A DNA stretch of 44,118 nucleotides from Candidatus Pacebacteria bacterium CG_4_10_14_3_um_filter_34_15 (GTDB lineage: Bacteria > Patescibacteriota > Microgenomatia > UBA1400 > PJMF01), in contig PFJN01000044.1 of assembly GCA_002783105.1 (NCBI GenBank), positions 1 through 44,118 of the forward strand, read 5' to 3'. Both the position numbers and the translations under genes were made by a program. Below the pieces are notes generated by a model. The model saw only the letters and a program-made list of their open reading frames with translations, did no database searches and had not been told where the DNA came from. Positions 16,954 to 24,761 of this stretch are shown here, piece by piece; within the stretch, counting starts at the first letter, position 1, and each line of letters opens with the position of its first letter.

Positions 16954-18045
16954 TCAATCTACCAACTTGTAACTTACACCCTTGGTAACGCCGTGTTTTT
17001 CAATAACTTTTTTATCAATTAAATCTTTAAGATCTCTTAAGATCGTATCAACTGAGACGTTTGGTAGAACCATTTTCATGTCGTCTGACGTAACATCATC
17101 CTGATTTTGAAAAAGCTCCAATAAAATTATTTGTCTTTCTGATAGGGCAACTTGCTTACCAAGTTGTTTCTTTAATTTTAAATCTTTTGACAGTCTCATC
17201 ACCTGATTTCTAATTTTATCTATTTCGATTGCGAGTCCGTAGCAAAAATATTCTAGCCAATAGCTTAAGTCATTATTTTTGCTTTGTTGAACTGACAATA
17301 AAGCCTGGTAGTAGGCTTCAACATCGCTATCAAAATATTGTTCAATAGAAAAGAATTTTTTAAAATCATAATCTAGTGAGTACATTATCAGCGATGCCAT
17401 CGCTCTAGCTGTTCGGCCATTGCCCTCAATAAAAGGATGAATATAAACCAACTGATAATGAACAATTGCTGCCCTAAAAATTGGGTGAATTTGTTGAGCT
17501 TCATCGCTATTAACCCAAGTGAAAAAGTCTTCAATTAAATAAGGTATTTCCATTGAAACCGGTGGACGGTAAATAATATTTTCATTTAACGCACTTTTAA
17601 TAATCACTTGTTTATCTCTGTAAACCCCAGCATATTTATCGTCAACCAAATTAGCTACAGTCAATTTGTGAATTGTTTTAAGGGTACTTTCGGTAAAAAT
17701 AGTCTTTAAATTTCCACTTCGTTGTTTATCAATCCATGAAATAACATTTCGATAATTTAAAACCTCTTGGATATCTCTAGCTCTGGCCATAATGCCAGTT
17801 TTTTCAGCTATTTCGGATGTATCGACAATGTTTTCCATTCTAACAACTTGCTGAGCCTGTTCCTTTGTTAGATCGTTTCCCTCAATTTTAGTGCCATAAT
17901 GAACAGTTCTAGTAAATGCCTCATCTCTAAATTTTGCCTCCCATGCAGGAACCAAAGGAGAATGATCAATAAGAGTCTTTGAAGACTCAATTCTTGAAAT
18001 ATAAGTAAGAAGATTGCTTGTAATTTTGAACTCTGGCTGGTACAT
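16954..18045 (-). CDS. Fic/DOC family protein with C-terminal winged helix
   Basis: This 363-aa protein has the complete Fic motif HPFIEGNGRTAR (203-214), which catalyses AMP or other nucleotide transfer to a target hydroxyl. An N-terminal segment GTKIEGN (51-57) corresponds to the inhibitory helix ([S/T]xxxE[G/N]), but the position four before the Glu is Gly rather than Ser/Thr. The C-terminal 65 residues (about 298-363) form a winged-helix domain (ERQIILLELFQNQDD...TILRDLKDL). It is therefore probably a DNA-binding, self-adenylylating regulator of the common Fic-wHTH type. It lies downstream of the RelBE-like pair but has its own promoter. Confidence 0.93.
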   Translation of the reverse strand: MYQPEFKITSNLLTYISRIESSKTLIDHSPLVPAWEAKFRDEAFTRTVHYGTKIEGNDLTKEQAQQVVRMENIVDTSEIAEKTGIMARARDIQEVLNYRNVISWIDKQRSGNLKTIFTESTLKTIHKLTVANLVDDKYAGVYRDKQVIIKSALNENIIYRPPVSMEIPYLIEDFFTWVNSDEAQQIHPIFRAAIVHYQLVYIHPFIEGNGRTARAMASLIMYSLDYDFKKFFSIEQYFDSDVEAYYQALLSVQQSKNNDLSYWLEYFCYGLAIEIDKIRNQVMRLSKDLKLKKQLGKQVALSERQIILLELFQNQDDVTSDDMKMVLPNVSVDTILRDLKDLIDKKVIEKHGVTKGVSYKLVD

Positions 18046-18055
18046 CTAAGGACAG

Positions 18056-18084
18056 AGTATAACTTATTATTGCAAATTTTGCAG
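18056..18084 (-). promoter_or_regulatory. fic promoter with overlapping palindrome
   Basis: On the minus strand, TATACT (18061-18056) ends 10 nt before the fic ATG, and CTGCAA 17 bp upstream could be the -35. The -35 lies within a perfect palindrome TGCAAA-T-TTTGCA (18071-18083), a plausible operator, perhaps for the Fic protein's own winged helix. Confidence 0.45.
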
Positions 18085-18109
18085 AGATAAAATCTAACCC
18101 AATGCTTTA

Positions 18110-18370
18110 TCAACCATATAATTCACTATGGGTACCAATTAAACCAAAAATAATTACCACTTCACCTTTTTTTAAATAAAGTGCTCTTAAATCACCACTT
18201 ATATTCATACTCCAATATCCCTTAAAGAAACCTTTTAATGGATGAATTCGCAGTTTGTGATTAGTTGGTTCAATTAAAAAAAGTCTAAGACGATCGTCAA
18301 ACTGCTGTTGAAATTTTTGAGGTAATTTTTTGTATTGTTTTTTAAACTTTAGAGCATACTGAATAGTCAT
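18110..18370 (-). CDS. RelE/YafQ-type mRNA interferase toxin
   Basis: This 86-aa toxin of the RelE superfamily has the N-terminal helix FKKQYKKLPQKFQQQF, the mid motif HPLKGFFKGYWSMNISGDLRALY and the C-terminal IIFGLIGTHSELYG. The GDLR and HSELY elements are characteristic of the YafQ/RelE group, with the His near the C-terminus a likely catalytic residue. Such toxins cut mRNA on the ribosome unless bound by antitoxin. It begins 9 nt after the antitoxin stop, the usual antitoxin-first order. Confidence 0.88.
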   Translation of the reverse strand: MTIQYALKFKKQYKKLPQKFQQQFDDRLRLFLIEPTNHKLRIHPLKGFFKGYWSMNISGDLRALYLKKGEVVIIFGLIGTHSELYG

Positions 18371-18379
18371 AAATAAACA

Positions 18380-18649
18380 TTATTTTTTAAGATCTACCAA
18401 AAAATCATCGGCATTATTAAACTGGTCACTAACTTTGCCAGATTTTAATTCAGCTTCTACTTCAGATATAAAATCCTCCAGGTTGGGAGTCATCTTTTCG
18501 GGAGCATATAACTCAATACGTCCAGTAACTATAACTTGACGCAGATATGCATTAATCATAGTACTCAAAGAAATTCCAATACTCTGAGCAATTTGCTGTG
18601 CCGCATTCTTCACATCTTTATCAGTTCTTACGCTAATTACTGTATTCAT
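18380..18649 (-). CDS. RelB/DinJ-family antitoxin
   Basis: This 89-aa protein has an N-terminal ribbon-helix-helix DNA-binding domain (ISVRTDKDVKNAAQQIAQS...LSTMINAYLRQV) and an acidic C-terminal half that would wrap the toxin. The sequence fits DinJ/RelB. The ATG at 18649 is chosen because the promoter -10 ends 7 nt upstream and the operator palindrome covers the start codon; a frame extending 15 codons further lies inside the promoter. The dimer should bind the 36-bp palindrome and repress the pair. Confidence 0.9.
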   Translation of the reverse strand: MNTVISVRTDKDVKNAAQQIAQSIGISLSTMINAYLRQVIVTGRIELYAPEKMTPNLEDFISEVEAELKSGKVSDQFNNADDFLVDLKK

Positions 18650-18684
18650 ACTACATAGTATATACTTTGTAGTATGAATGTCAA
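18644..18684 (-). promoter_or_regulatory. Toxin-antitoxin promoter with 36-bp operator palindrome
   Basis: The minus strand shows TTGACA (18684-18679), a 16-bp spacer and TATACT (18662-18657), then 7 nt to the ATG. Positions 18644-18679 form an almost perfect 36-bp palindrome: 12-bp arms ATTCATACTACA/TGTAGTATGAAT around the inner palindrome AGTATATACT, with one T-T mismatch pair. It overlaps the -10, the spacer and the start codon, as expected of an autoregulatory RHH operator. Confidence 0.85.
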
Positions 18685-18701
18685 TAAGGATCATTAAAGG
18701 T

Positions 18702-19538
18702 TTATTTCACAGCTTTCCAAAAAACTTTGGGAATTATCTCAACTAAATCTGAAGTATTAAAATATGGACCTACGGATTTGTATAATTCATCACCCGCTTT
18801 TTTGTTGATATAGCTACCAACAACCGCCGCCGTTACTTGATCATGAGTGCAATAAAGAGCCGCAACTAAACCGGCTAAGGAATCGCCACTACCACCTTTA
18901 GTCATGCCTGCGTTACCACCCTCAACTTCTATTATTTGTCTTTTCTCCGATGTTTCTACGTCTGCTAATAACTGTTTTCCATCAACACTTGTAAAAGTAA
19001 TTTTATCAATTTTACCTTTTAGCAAAATAGTGGCCTCAAGTTTACTAATATCTAGACCAACACTCTTAAATGAGTCTTCAAGTTTAATCATCTCATGCTT
19101 GTGAGGCGTAATAATATGATTTTTATTTAATAACTTAGGTTCAATCACCTGAAGCGCGCCTGCATCTATGACCCATTTTTTGTCTGGAAATTCACTTATT
19201 AATTTGTCAACAAAGTCTTTTGTTTTTTTATCTCTAACCAATCCTGGTCCAATTAAAATGCAATCTGCTTCATCAATGTAGCTCTCAACTTCGCCACGCG
19301 GAACAACAATTCCATTCCAAAAATCACCTTTAACCTCTTTTATCAGATCATTATTATCTGGAACTGAAGAATAAAAAACCATATCAACAAACTTTGAAGC
19401 AACGTCTAGGCTCCATTTACTAGCAGCATGAAAAAGCTCAGAACCGCCAATTAGCAACAGCTTCCCATTCTGGCCTTTGTGAGAGTCATCGGAAGGAAGT
19501 TTAATATTCTTCAAGTAATTTTTAACTTCTGTGTTCAT
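18702..19538 (-). CDS. nnrD: ADP/ATP-dependent NAD(P)H-hydrate dehydratase
   Basis: This 278-aa protein is of the ribokinase-like YjeF C-terminal family, which repairs hydrated NAD(P)H using a nucleotide. Visible motifs are KGQNGKLLLIGGS (about 21-33), IGPGL, WVIDAGAL (122-129), ITPHKHEM (143-150) and the catalytic GGSGDSLAG (215-223) with Asp219. The N-terminal epimerase (NnrE) half found in many bacterial fusions is absent. A -10-like TATTAT lies 9 nt upstream of the ATG. It is downstream of recF but separated from it by the 116-bp inverted repeat. Confidence 0.92.
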   Translation of the reverse strand: MNTEVKNYLKNIKLPSDDSHKGQNGKLLLIGGSELFHAASKWSLDVASKFVDMVFYSSVPDNNDLIKEVKGDFWNGIVVPRGEVESYIDEADCILIGPGLVRDKKTKDFVDKLISEFPDKKWVIDAGALQVIEPKLLNKNHIITPHKHEMIKLEDSFKSVGLDISKLEATILLKGKIDKITFTSVDGKQLLADVETSEKRQIIEVEGGNAGMTKGGSGDSLAGLVAALYCTHDQVTAAVVGSYINKKAGDELYKSVGPYFNTSDLVEIIPKVFWKAVK

Positions 19539-19564
19539 ATATTTTCTATAATATTTTTATGTTA

Positions 19565-19680
19565 TTGTAGCTAAATTTAATAAAATGTGTACATAAGTGA
19601 GCAATCAGCGAGTTGTCGCTTTAGCTGTCAATATAGAGCGTATGCTCACGTTGTATATATTTTATTCAACGAAGCTACAA
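19565..19680. repeat. 116-bp imperfect nested inverted repeat
   Basis: Left arm 19565-19603 (TTGTAGCT...AATAAAAT...GTGAGCA) pairs imperfectly with right arm 19633-19680 (TGCTCAC...ATTTTATT...AGCTACAA). A further small hairpin AGCGA/TCGCT lies in the loop. The right arm overlaps the recF stop codon (TTG TAG). It may serve as a terminator between recF and nnrD or be a structured RNA or mobile remnant. Its sequence is unrelated to the 3666-3770 element. Confidence 0.65.
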
Positions 19681-20751
19681 CCTAACTACAATACTATCTT
19701 CAGAATGTTTCTGTATTTCAGTAATTAGACTTTCGTCTGTCGTTGTTACCACTGACTGATAATTCTTTAAAACACTTAGCGCCAACACCTTGCTCTCATC
19801 ATCTAGTTCTGACAAAATATCATCCAGTAATAATAGCGTTTTTTTATTTCCAGCAATAGTCGCTAAATATTCTATCTCACAAAATTTTAACCACAATACT
19901 CCAAGTCTCTGTTGACCTCTTGAACCGAATGTATCAAGACGCAGTCTTCTACCTTTTTGAGTCAAAAATACGATAATATCATCTTTGTGGGGACCGACTA
20001 GCGTATGGCCAGCGGCAATCTCCCGATCAAGATATTGATTAATTTTTTTGTCGGAAATTATCGACGGATCATACTCTATTTCAAAATTAACTGGAAACTC
20101 AACTCCTGTGAAACTAGCTACAAAATCTTTTCTATATTTTTGTAAAATTTCTCCATACCTAGACAAATTAATGTTCCAATATTGTAAACTCGTTTTTGGT
20201 TGTTCTCTCTCGCGCACCTGTAACAATAATTTATTTCTTCTTCTTAGTGTTTGTTCATAACTTTTAAATGTAACTTCGTATTCAGGATGAATCATAGAAA
20301 GCAATGTGTCGAGAAAAATTCGTCTCCTTGACGGAGAACCCTCAATCAATCTCATGTCTTCAGGTCGAAAAACAACAGTATAAAATTTCCTAATCGCATC
20401 TTTCTTTCTACGCTTAACACCATTTACTGAAAAAAGTCGGTACTGAGTTTTTTTACCGTTTACCTCACTTCTGGTAATGATTATTTCAATTTCATCTTTT
20501 TCAGCTAAACTTCCTTCTGATTCATAATTAATAATTCCCTTAACTCTTGCTAAATCGGCCTCAAAATTTATCATTTCCTCAACCCTGCCAGCTCTGAAAC
20601 TATTCCCAGTCGAAAGTAGTGAAAGCGCTTCAATAATACTTGTTTTACCAATAGCATTATCGCCAACAATAATTGTTGTTTTACTTGTAAATTTTAATGT
20701 AAAACTTATGTGTGAACGAAGATTTTGAAGCGCGAGACCTGTAATGACCAT
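19675..20751 (-). CDS. recF: DNA replication/repair protein RecF
   Basis: This 358-aa SMC-like ATPase loads RecA at gaps together with RecO and RecR. Walker A is GDNAIGKTS (30-38). The ABC-type signature lies in GSRGQQRLGVLWLK and Walker B in LLLLDDILSELD, near the C-terminus, preceded by the family segment GPHKDDI. The length is normal. A leftward extended -10, TGTTATAGT (20769-20761), ends 9 nt before the ATG, so the mRNA leader would be nearly absent. No dnaA or dnaN neighbours are seen, unlike in many bacteria. Confidence 0.95.
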   Translation of the reverse strand: MVITGLALQNLRSHISFTLKFTSKTTIIVGDNAIGKTSIIEALSLLSTGNSFRAGRVEEMINFEADLARVKGIINYESEGSLAEKDEIEIIITRSEVNGKKTQYRLFSVNGVKRRKKDAIRKFYTVVFRPEDMRLIEGSPSRRRIFLDTLLSMIHPEYEVTFKSYEQTLRRRNKLLLQVREREQPKTSLQYWNINLSRYGEILQKYRKDFVASFTGVEFPVNFEIEYDPSIISDKKINQYLDREIAAGHTLVGPHKDDIIVFLTQKGRRLRLDTFGSRGQQRLGVLWLKFCEIEYLATIAGNKKTLLLLDDILSELDDESKVLALSVLKNYQSVVTTTDESLITEIQKHSEDSIVVRL

Positions 20752-20760
20752 AGTTGAGTT

Positions 20761-20769
20761 ACTATAACA
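20761..20769 (-). promoter_or_regulatory. Extended -10 of recF
   Basis: TGTTATAGT on the minus strand, 9 nt upstream of the recF ATG. No clear -35 or ribosome-binding site is seen. Confidence 0.5.
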
Positions 20770-20836
20770 TCTTGATCTAATAAAAACACTACAGTTGGTG
20801 TAAAAATTTGGCTGTATAAGCTACTAAAACTACTGC

Positions 20837-20870
20837 TTTACAAAAAGCTATGCTGGTAATAAAATATTAC
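20837..20870 (+). promoter_or_regulatory. vapBC promoter and operator
   Basis: TTTACA (20837-20842), a 17-bp spacer and TAAAAT (20860-20865) are followed by 9 nt and the antitoxin ATG. The -10 lies inside an inverted repeat GTAATA-aaa-TATTAC (20856-20870), a plausible VapB operator. Confidence 0.6.
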
Positions 20871-20874
20871 TAGT

Positions 20875-21183
20875 ATGAAAATAGGAAAACTAACACACAC
20901 CAACACCAAAGGACAGCTAGTAATTCCGCAAGAGTATAGAGAACTACTTGGCATAAATAGTGAAGTTACTTTAAATATTATTTTACAAAAAACAGGACTT
21001 TTTATTCAACCAATAAAAAAAGTAATTCCAGAAATAACGGGAGAAAACATGTACACAAAAACCCTAGAAAAAACTGCTGGAGCCTGGAGAGAAGACCTTC
21101 AAAATTCTAACGATATTGATTCAAAAACAAAAAAGAGAAATCTTGAGCTCGAAGCTTCTAAAGCAAGAAAAAAACAATGGTAA
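20875..21183 (+). CDS. AbrB/VapB-type antitoxin
   Basis: This 102-aa protein has an N-terminal SpoVT-AbrB swapped-hairpin domain (about 1-48; TNTKGQLVIPQEYRELLGI is the hallmark) and a basic C-terminal tail that would occupy the toxin active site. The stop overlaps the toxin ATG by 7 nt, so translation is coupled. It is likely to repress its own promoter through the GTAATA/TATTAC repeat. Confidence 0.85.
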   Translation: MKIGKLTHTNTKGQLVIPQEYRELLGINSEVTLNIILQKTGLFIQPIKKVIPEITGENMYTKTLEKTAGAWREDLQNSNDIDSKTKKRNLELEASKARKKQW

Positions 21184-21566
21184 TTTTAGATACAAATATT
21201 ATTATTGATCACTTGAGACAAAAACCGGGTACAAAATCTTATTTAGCAAAAATAAATGATGCTGAAGGAAAAGACGACTTGGCTATCTCTATCATTACGA
21301 TTCAAGAACTATTCGAGGGTAAAAGCACTTTAGATCAGCAAAAAACTACAGAACTTCTGGCAATTCTTTCTCCACTTAAAATCTTTGAATATAATTTAGA
21401 AGTTGCACAAAAGGCAGGAGAGATTGCCAGAGATTTAAAAAATCCAATCGAATTTGCAGATTCTGCAATTGCTGCAACTTGTATTTTTAATAATTGCCAG
21501 CTTTTAACTCTAAATAAAAAACATTTTCAGAATATTCTAGATTTAGAATTTTATAGTCAGACGTAA
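21177..21566 (+). CDS. VapC-type PIN-domain ribonuclease toxin
   Basis: This 129-aa PIN-domain protein begins VILDTNIIIDHL. The acidic metal ligands are visible: Asp5, Glu44 (ITIQELFEG) and Asp95 (EFADSAIAATC), with the C-terminal TLNKKHF segment. VapC toxins cleave tRNA or rRNA with Mg. It pairs with the AbrB-type antitoxin immediately upstream. Nothing suggests inactivation. Confidence 0.9.
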   Translation: MVILDTNIIIDHLRQKPGTKSYLAKINDAEGKDDLAISIITIQELFEGKSTLDQQKTTELLAILSPLKIFEYNLEVAQKAGEIARDLKNPIEFADSAIAATCIFNNCQLLTLNKKHFQNILDLEFYSQT

Positions 21567-21581
21567 TTTCATCTCACACCC

Positions 21582-23372
21582 CTATTTTTTTTCAATATTA
21601 AAGAGACCACTTTTTAGTGAAACTGCCCCTGGAGCTCTAATATTGAAAACTTTATAGAAATCATTACCATTTATTGTCACAGAATTACCGTCTGCTTGAA
21701 ATATAACGCTTGCGGTTACTCCATTATTGCCATAAGTTACTGAAACTCCAGTCACACTCGAATAACCTTTTCCTAAACTAGCAGCTTTATTCCTTAATTC
21801 ATCAATTGAATAAGGATTGCCTCCCCAACAAGAACCAATTGCTCCAACACGATCATCACTTTGACCATGCTCTACCAATACTACCCAAGCATTAATAATA
21901 TCTGCCATTTCTCCGCTTGTCAGCCAAGGGTGACTACTTCCACAGCTATCACCACTGCGTTTTTTATACCAAGCTTTGTAAAACCAAGGACTACCAGCAA
22001 TTTTTTCATAAGCCTGACTAGTCCAACCACTTTGGCCATTTTTAGTGTCCCAAAATGCTGGAGTACTATATCCAGAATTATAACTAGATGAATATGATTC
22101 TTGATATCCTCCAGAACTAGCAGCATATTGAGCCCAAAGAGGACTTCCGTTTGCCATCATTACCCAACCAGAAGTTTCATTTACTGCTTGTTCCCAATTC
22201 CCTCCCTTGTTAACTGGTTTATAGACTTGGCAACTCTCGGTCATACAAATACAACCTCTATTTTTTACAGTGGCCAAAGCATAACTTTTTGCAGCAACAG
22301 CTTGTGCTTTTAGTGCCTCCATGCCCCCATCGTCCCCCCATGAACTAGGAACCTCATATATTCTATTTGCATAAGTCTCTAAATCAACCGATCCTTGATC
22401 GCAAATTAAACTACCATTAACATATCTTCCCAACGTAATAGTTTCATTTGGATAATCTTTTTTTATCTCTATTCCGCTTCCATAATAAGCTTTCAAAATA
22501 TCTTCTGCTGTTTGACCATCTTTTGACCGACCATATGCTCCATATTGACTCAAACCTTTAAAATGTGGAGCTCCAAAACTAAAAGCAGCAAAAGCTGGCG
22601 AAAACCCTGGATTATAATCTGGTCTACTAGCTGGATCATCTGCTGGTGGAACATCTCCAACAGTAGTTTGAAAAGTTCCAGATTTTTCGTTTAAAATCTC
22701 TTGTTGACGAGCAGACAGTGCGGCGATTTGGCCACCAAGCGCCTGTTGATAATCCTTAGCCTTGTTAATTTCAACTTTAAAAAAAGCTGCCTGTTCGTCT
22801 AATTGTTTTTCAAGTGCAGCTAAAGTAATTTGATCCAACTCAAGTTTTTTCTTGTCTTTCTGAAGCTCTCTGATATCCTCACCTATCGCTCGAATAAATT
22901 GATTATCTTGATTTTTAACCGAATCTCGATAAGCAAGATCTTTGGTTAAATCAGCAGCATTATTACTAGCTAAAATTGAAATTATTGGAGAAAAAGTTCT
23001 AATTCTTTTATATTGTTGAGCAATTCTTTTAGAAAAAATTTGATACTGAAGGGCCAAATCAACTTCACGATCGCCAATTTTTATAGCGAGTGCTTTTGCT
23101 TCATTTTTTGCTACTTCAATTGAATATCTTGCATTTTGGATTCTTTTTTCTAAAGAACCAACTTCAGACTCCAAAGGCTTAGTAGCATCTTCGGAAAGTT
23201 GCTTAAGATGTTCGAGTTCATCAATTTGTTTTTGAAGATCATCAACTTCTTCGGCATAAACCTGAAAAAGTGATATTTTTGATAATATATTAAATATTTC
23301 TGTTCTATTACTCAAAACCGCAATAAAAACTAGGAATACGAAAATTTGAGTAACTAATTTTAATTTTTTCAT
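21582..23372 (-). CDS. SpoIID/LytB-domain protein with coiled coil
   Basis: This 596-aa secreted protein has an N-terminal signal/anchor (about 5-25), a long coiled coil (about 38-220, rich in E, K and Q, like the EnvC/CwlO N-domain), a short linker, then a SpoIID domain (about 260-590). The domain begins FGAPHFKGLSQYGAYG and contains YEVPSSW...EALKAQAVAAKSYAL, with the Glu of the YEVP segment at the position of the SpoIID catalytic Glu. SpoIID enzymes are lytic transglycosylases acting on stem-free glycan. It is divergent from the pilin locus and may open the wall for it. The ATG at 23372 is preferred to a TTG 20 codons upstream because the signal peptide then starts normally. Confidence 0.87.
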   Translation of the reverse strand: MKKLKLVTQIFVFLVFIAVLSNRTEIFNILSKISLFQVYAEEVDDLQKQIDELEHLKQLSEDATKPLESEVGSLEKRIQNARYSIEVAKNEAKALAIKIGDREVDLALQYQIFSKRIAQQYKRIRTFSPIISILASNNAADLTKDLAYRDSVKNQDNQFIRAIGEDIRELQKDKKKLELDQITLAALEKQLDEQAAFFKVEINKAKDYQQALGGQIAALSARQQEILNEKSGTFQTTVGDVPPADDPASRPDYNPGFSPAFAAFSFGAPHFKGLSQYGAYGRSKDGQTAEDILKAYYGSGIEIKKDYPNETITLGRYVNGSLICDQGSVDLETYANRIYEVPSSWGDDGGMEALKAQAVAAKSYALATVKNRGCICMTESCQVYKPVNKGGNWEQAVNETSGWVMMANGSPLWAQYAASSGGYQESYSSSYNSGYSTPAFWDTKNGQSGWTSQAYEKIAGSPWFYKAWYKKRSGDSCGSSHPWLTSGEMADIINAWVVLVEHGQSDDRVGAIGSCWGGNPYSIDELRNKAASLGKGYSSVTGVSVTYGNNGVTASVIFQADGNSVTINGNDFYKVFNIRAPGAVSLKSGLFNIEKK

Positions 23373-23401
23373 AAATAACTGACATAAATCATTTTGATCA
23401 A

Positions 23402-23568
23402 TAGACTTGTTTCGAGATAAAATTATTGTCAATTTTGCATATATTTGAGAAAGTGCTGTAACCTTTTATCTAGAAACAAGTCTAATTGTAACTGACTCTC
23501 GAAGAGTTTTATAGTGGGTTAAGTTATTTTATAAATAAGCGCTGGCAACTCGGCTCAGGTTACAGTAC
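23402..23568. repeat. Two interleaved inverted-repeat pairs in a divergent promoter region
   Basis: Pair 1: 23402-23422 and 23464-23484 are 21-bp inverted copies with one mismatch (core GAAACAAGTCTA), 41 bp apart. Pair 2: GTGCTGTAACC (23453-23463) and GGTTACAGTAC (23558-23568), 10 of 11 matching. They fill the 238-bp gap between the SpoIID-domain gene and the first pilin-like gene. The gap also holds a short hairpin ACTCT-CGA-AGAGT and the candidate promoter at 23486-23515. Confidence 0.7.
23486..23515 (+). promoter_or_regulatory. Candidate promoter of the first pilin-like gene
   Basis: TTGTAA (23486-23491), an 18-bp spacer and TATAGT (23510-23515). It would give a leader of about 90 nt before the ATG at 23611, which includes one arm of an inverted repeat. 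Moderate match only. Confidence 0.35.
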
Positions 23569-23610
23569 AATAAAGCTTACATTTTGTACAAAAAAAATAA
23601 ATACCTAATC

Positions 23611-24756
23611 ATGAAAAAAATACTTGAGATTTTGGTCGTTTTTGCTCTTGGATTTTTTGCATCTGCACAAACAGGGAAGATTTATGCCGGTGATTGTTCA
23701 GGTTTTAATTTTGTGGGTGACGCTGGAGGTCCCTTTAGTGCAGGAGTTGCCTCTAATAAAATAGCTTTTAAACTTACTAATGTTAGCGATGACAATTATA
23801 AATTTCATTTTAGATCAGTATTGGACAATGGAGCAATTGTGATTAAAGTGATATCTAAATCCGGAATTGGTGGTGAACTCAATTTTTCAACTAACGACCC
23901 AGATCTTTTTCAAGTAGGAACCTGGAGTATTCAAGTCGTCAAACCTGGTACCATTTTCTTATGTGATTTAGATACCTATTTAGTAACTGGACCCTATTGC
24001 GGTCCAGTTTTTGCAAGTCAAACTGGTAGAGATGACTCTACCGCTGGTGGAGTTTGTTATTATAGTCCAGACGGTGGATGTATTGATTCCACTCATGACG
24101 TTCTAATTACCTCTACAGTCTACAGTTCAGATGGTAGCCCATATCCAGATAATATTATACAAAACTTAATACCAGGAGGAAGCAAGAATGGATCGTCACC
24201 AGATGGAATTCTTGAATCAAATTTTGGAGCTCTAGACGCGAAAAATTACAGTGTCAAAATACAGACTGGACTTATCACCGGTGTACTTTGTACCTATGAT
24301 TTTGAAGTTATGGGAAGCTGCGAAGGTGTAGAAGATCAATGTATGGAAGAGCCAGAACCGATATCTGAAGGTCCAGACGTATTTTCACTTTGTGACCAGA
24401 TTCCTAAAGAAAATGTCGAACAAAGAACCGCCTGTATGGATTGCACCGAAGGAACTGAAGAAGAAGAAGAAGACGCCGGAGTCTGGACAGCTATTGGGTG
24501 TATCAAAAGAGATCCTCAGATTATCATTAAAAAATTAATTACTGTAAGTCTTCAAGTTGGCGGAGGCTTTACACTCATAACTTTTTTAGTAGCTGGGTTT
24601 ATATTTAGCACATCCCAAGGAAGCCCAGAAAGAGTGAAAAGTGCCAAAGAAATGATGACTGCCTCTGTTATGGGTTTAATATTTGTTATATTTTCAGTTT
24701 CGGTACTTCAATTTATTGGATGGTCAGTATTGAAAATTCCAGGATTTGGAAGCTAA
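23611..24756 (+). CDS. Secreted protein with C-terminal T4SS pilin-like domain
   Basis: This 381-aa protein has an N-terminal signal peptide (about 1-22, cleavage near GKIYA-GD). An extracellular Cys-containing, beta-rich region follows (about 25-290, including CMDCTEG). The C-terminal module has two TMs (about 305-330 and 345-370) separated by the polar loop SQGSPERVKSAKEM. That two-helix module resembles the TrbC/VirB2-type pilins downstream, so this looks like a pilin with a large N-terminal ectodomain, perhaps a tip or adhesin subunit. An in-frame TTG lies 27 nt upstream; the ATG at 23611 gives a normal signal peptide. The next pilin gene starts 5 nt after its stop. Confidence 0.75.
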   Translation: MKKILEILVVFALGFFASAQTGKIYAGDCSGFNFVGDAGGPFSAGVASNKIAFKLTNVSDDNYKFHFRSVLDNGAIVIKVISKSGIGGELNFSTNDPDLFQVGTWSIQVVKPGTIFLCDLDTYLVTGPYCGPVFASQTGRDDSTAGGVCYYSPDGGCIDSTHDVLITSTVYSSDGSPYPDNIIQNLIPGGSKNGSSPDGILESNFGALDAKNYSVKIQTGLITGVLCTYDFEVMGSCEGVEDQCMEEPEPISEGPDVFSLCDQIPKENVEQRTACMDCTEGTEEEEEDAGVWTAIGCIKRDPQIIIKKLITVSLQVGGGFTLITFLVAGFIFSTSQGSPERVKSAKEMMTASVMGLIFVIFSVSVLQFIGWSVLKIPGFGS

Positions 24757-24761
24757 ATAAA

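Noticed and set aside
17868-18113. 81-aa minus-strand frame over the fic start
   Set aside because: It overlaps the Fic N-terminus in another frame, spans the fic promoter and palindrome, and has no motif.
16954-21566. Defence island (Fic, RelBE, VapBC)
   Set aside because: These are common toxin-antitoxin and Fic genes, interrupted by housekeeping nnrD and recF; no nuclease, helicase or phage-sensing component is present.
23373-23610. Insertion sequence between the SpoIID-domain gene and the pilin gene
   Set aside because: The inverted repeats are close together (41 bp apart), with no room for a transposase and no target duplication visible.
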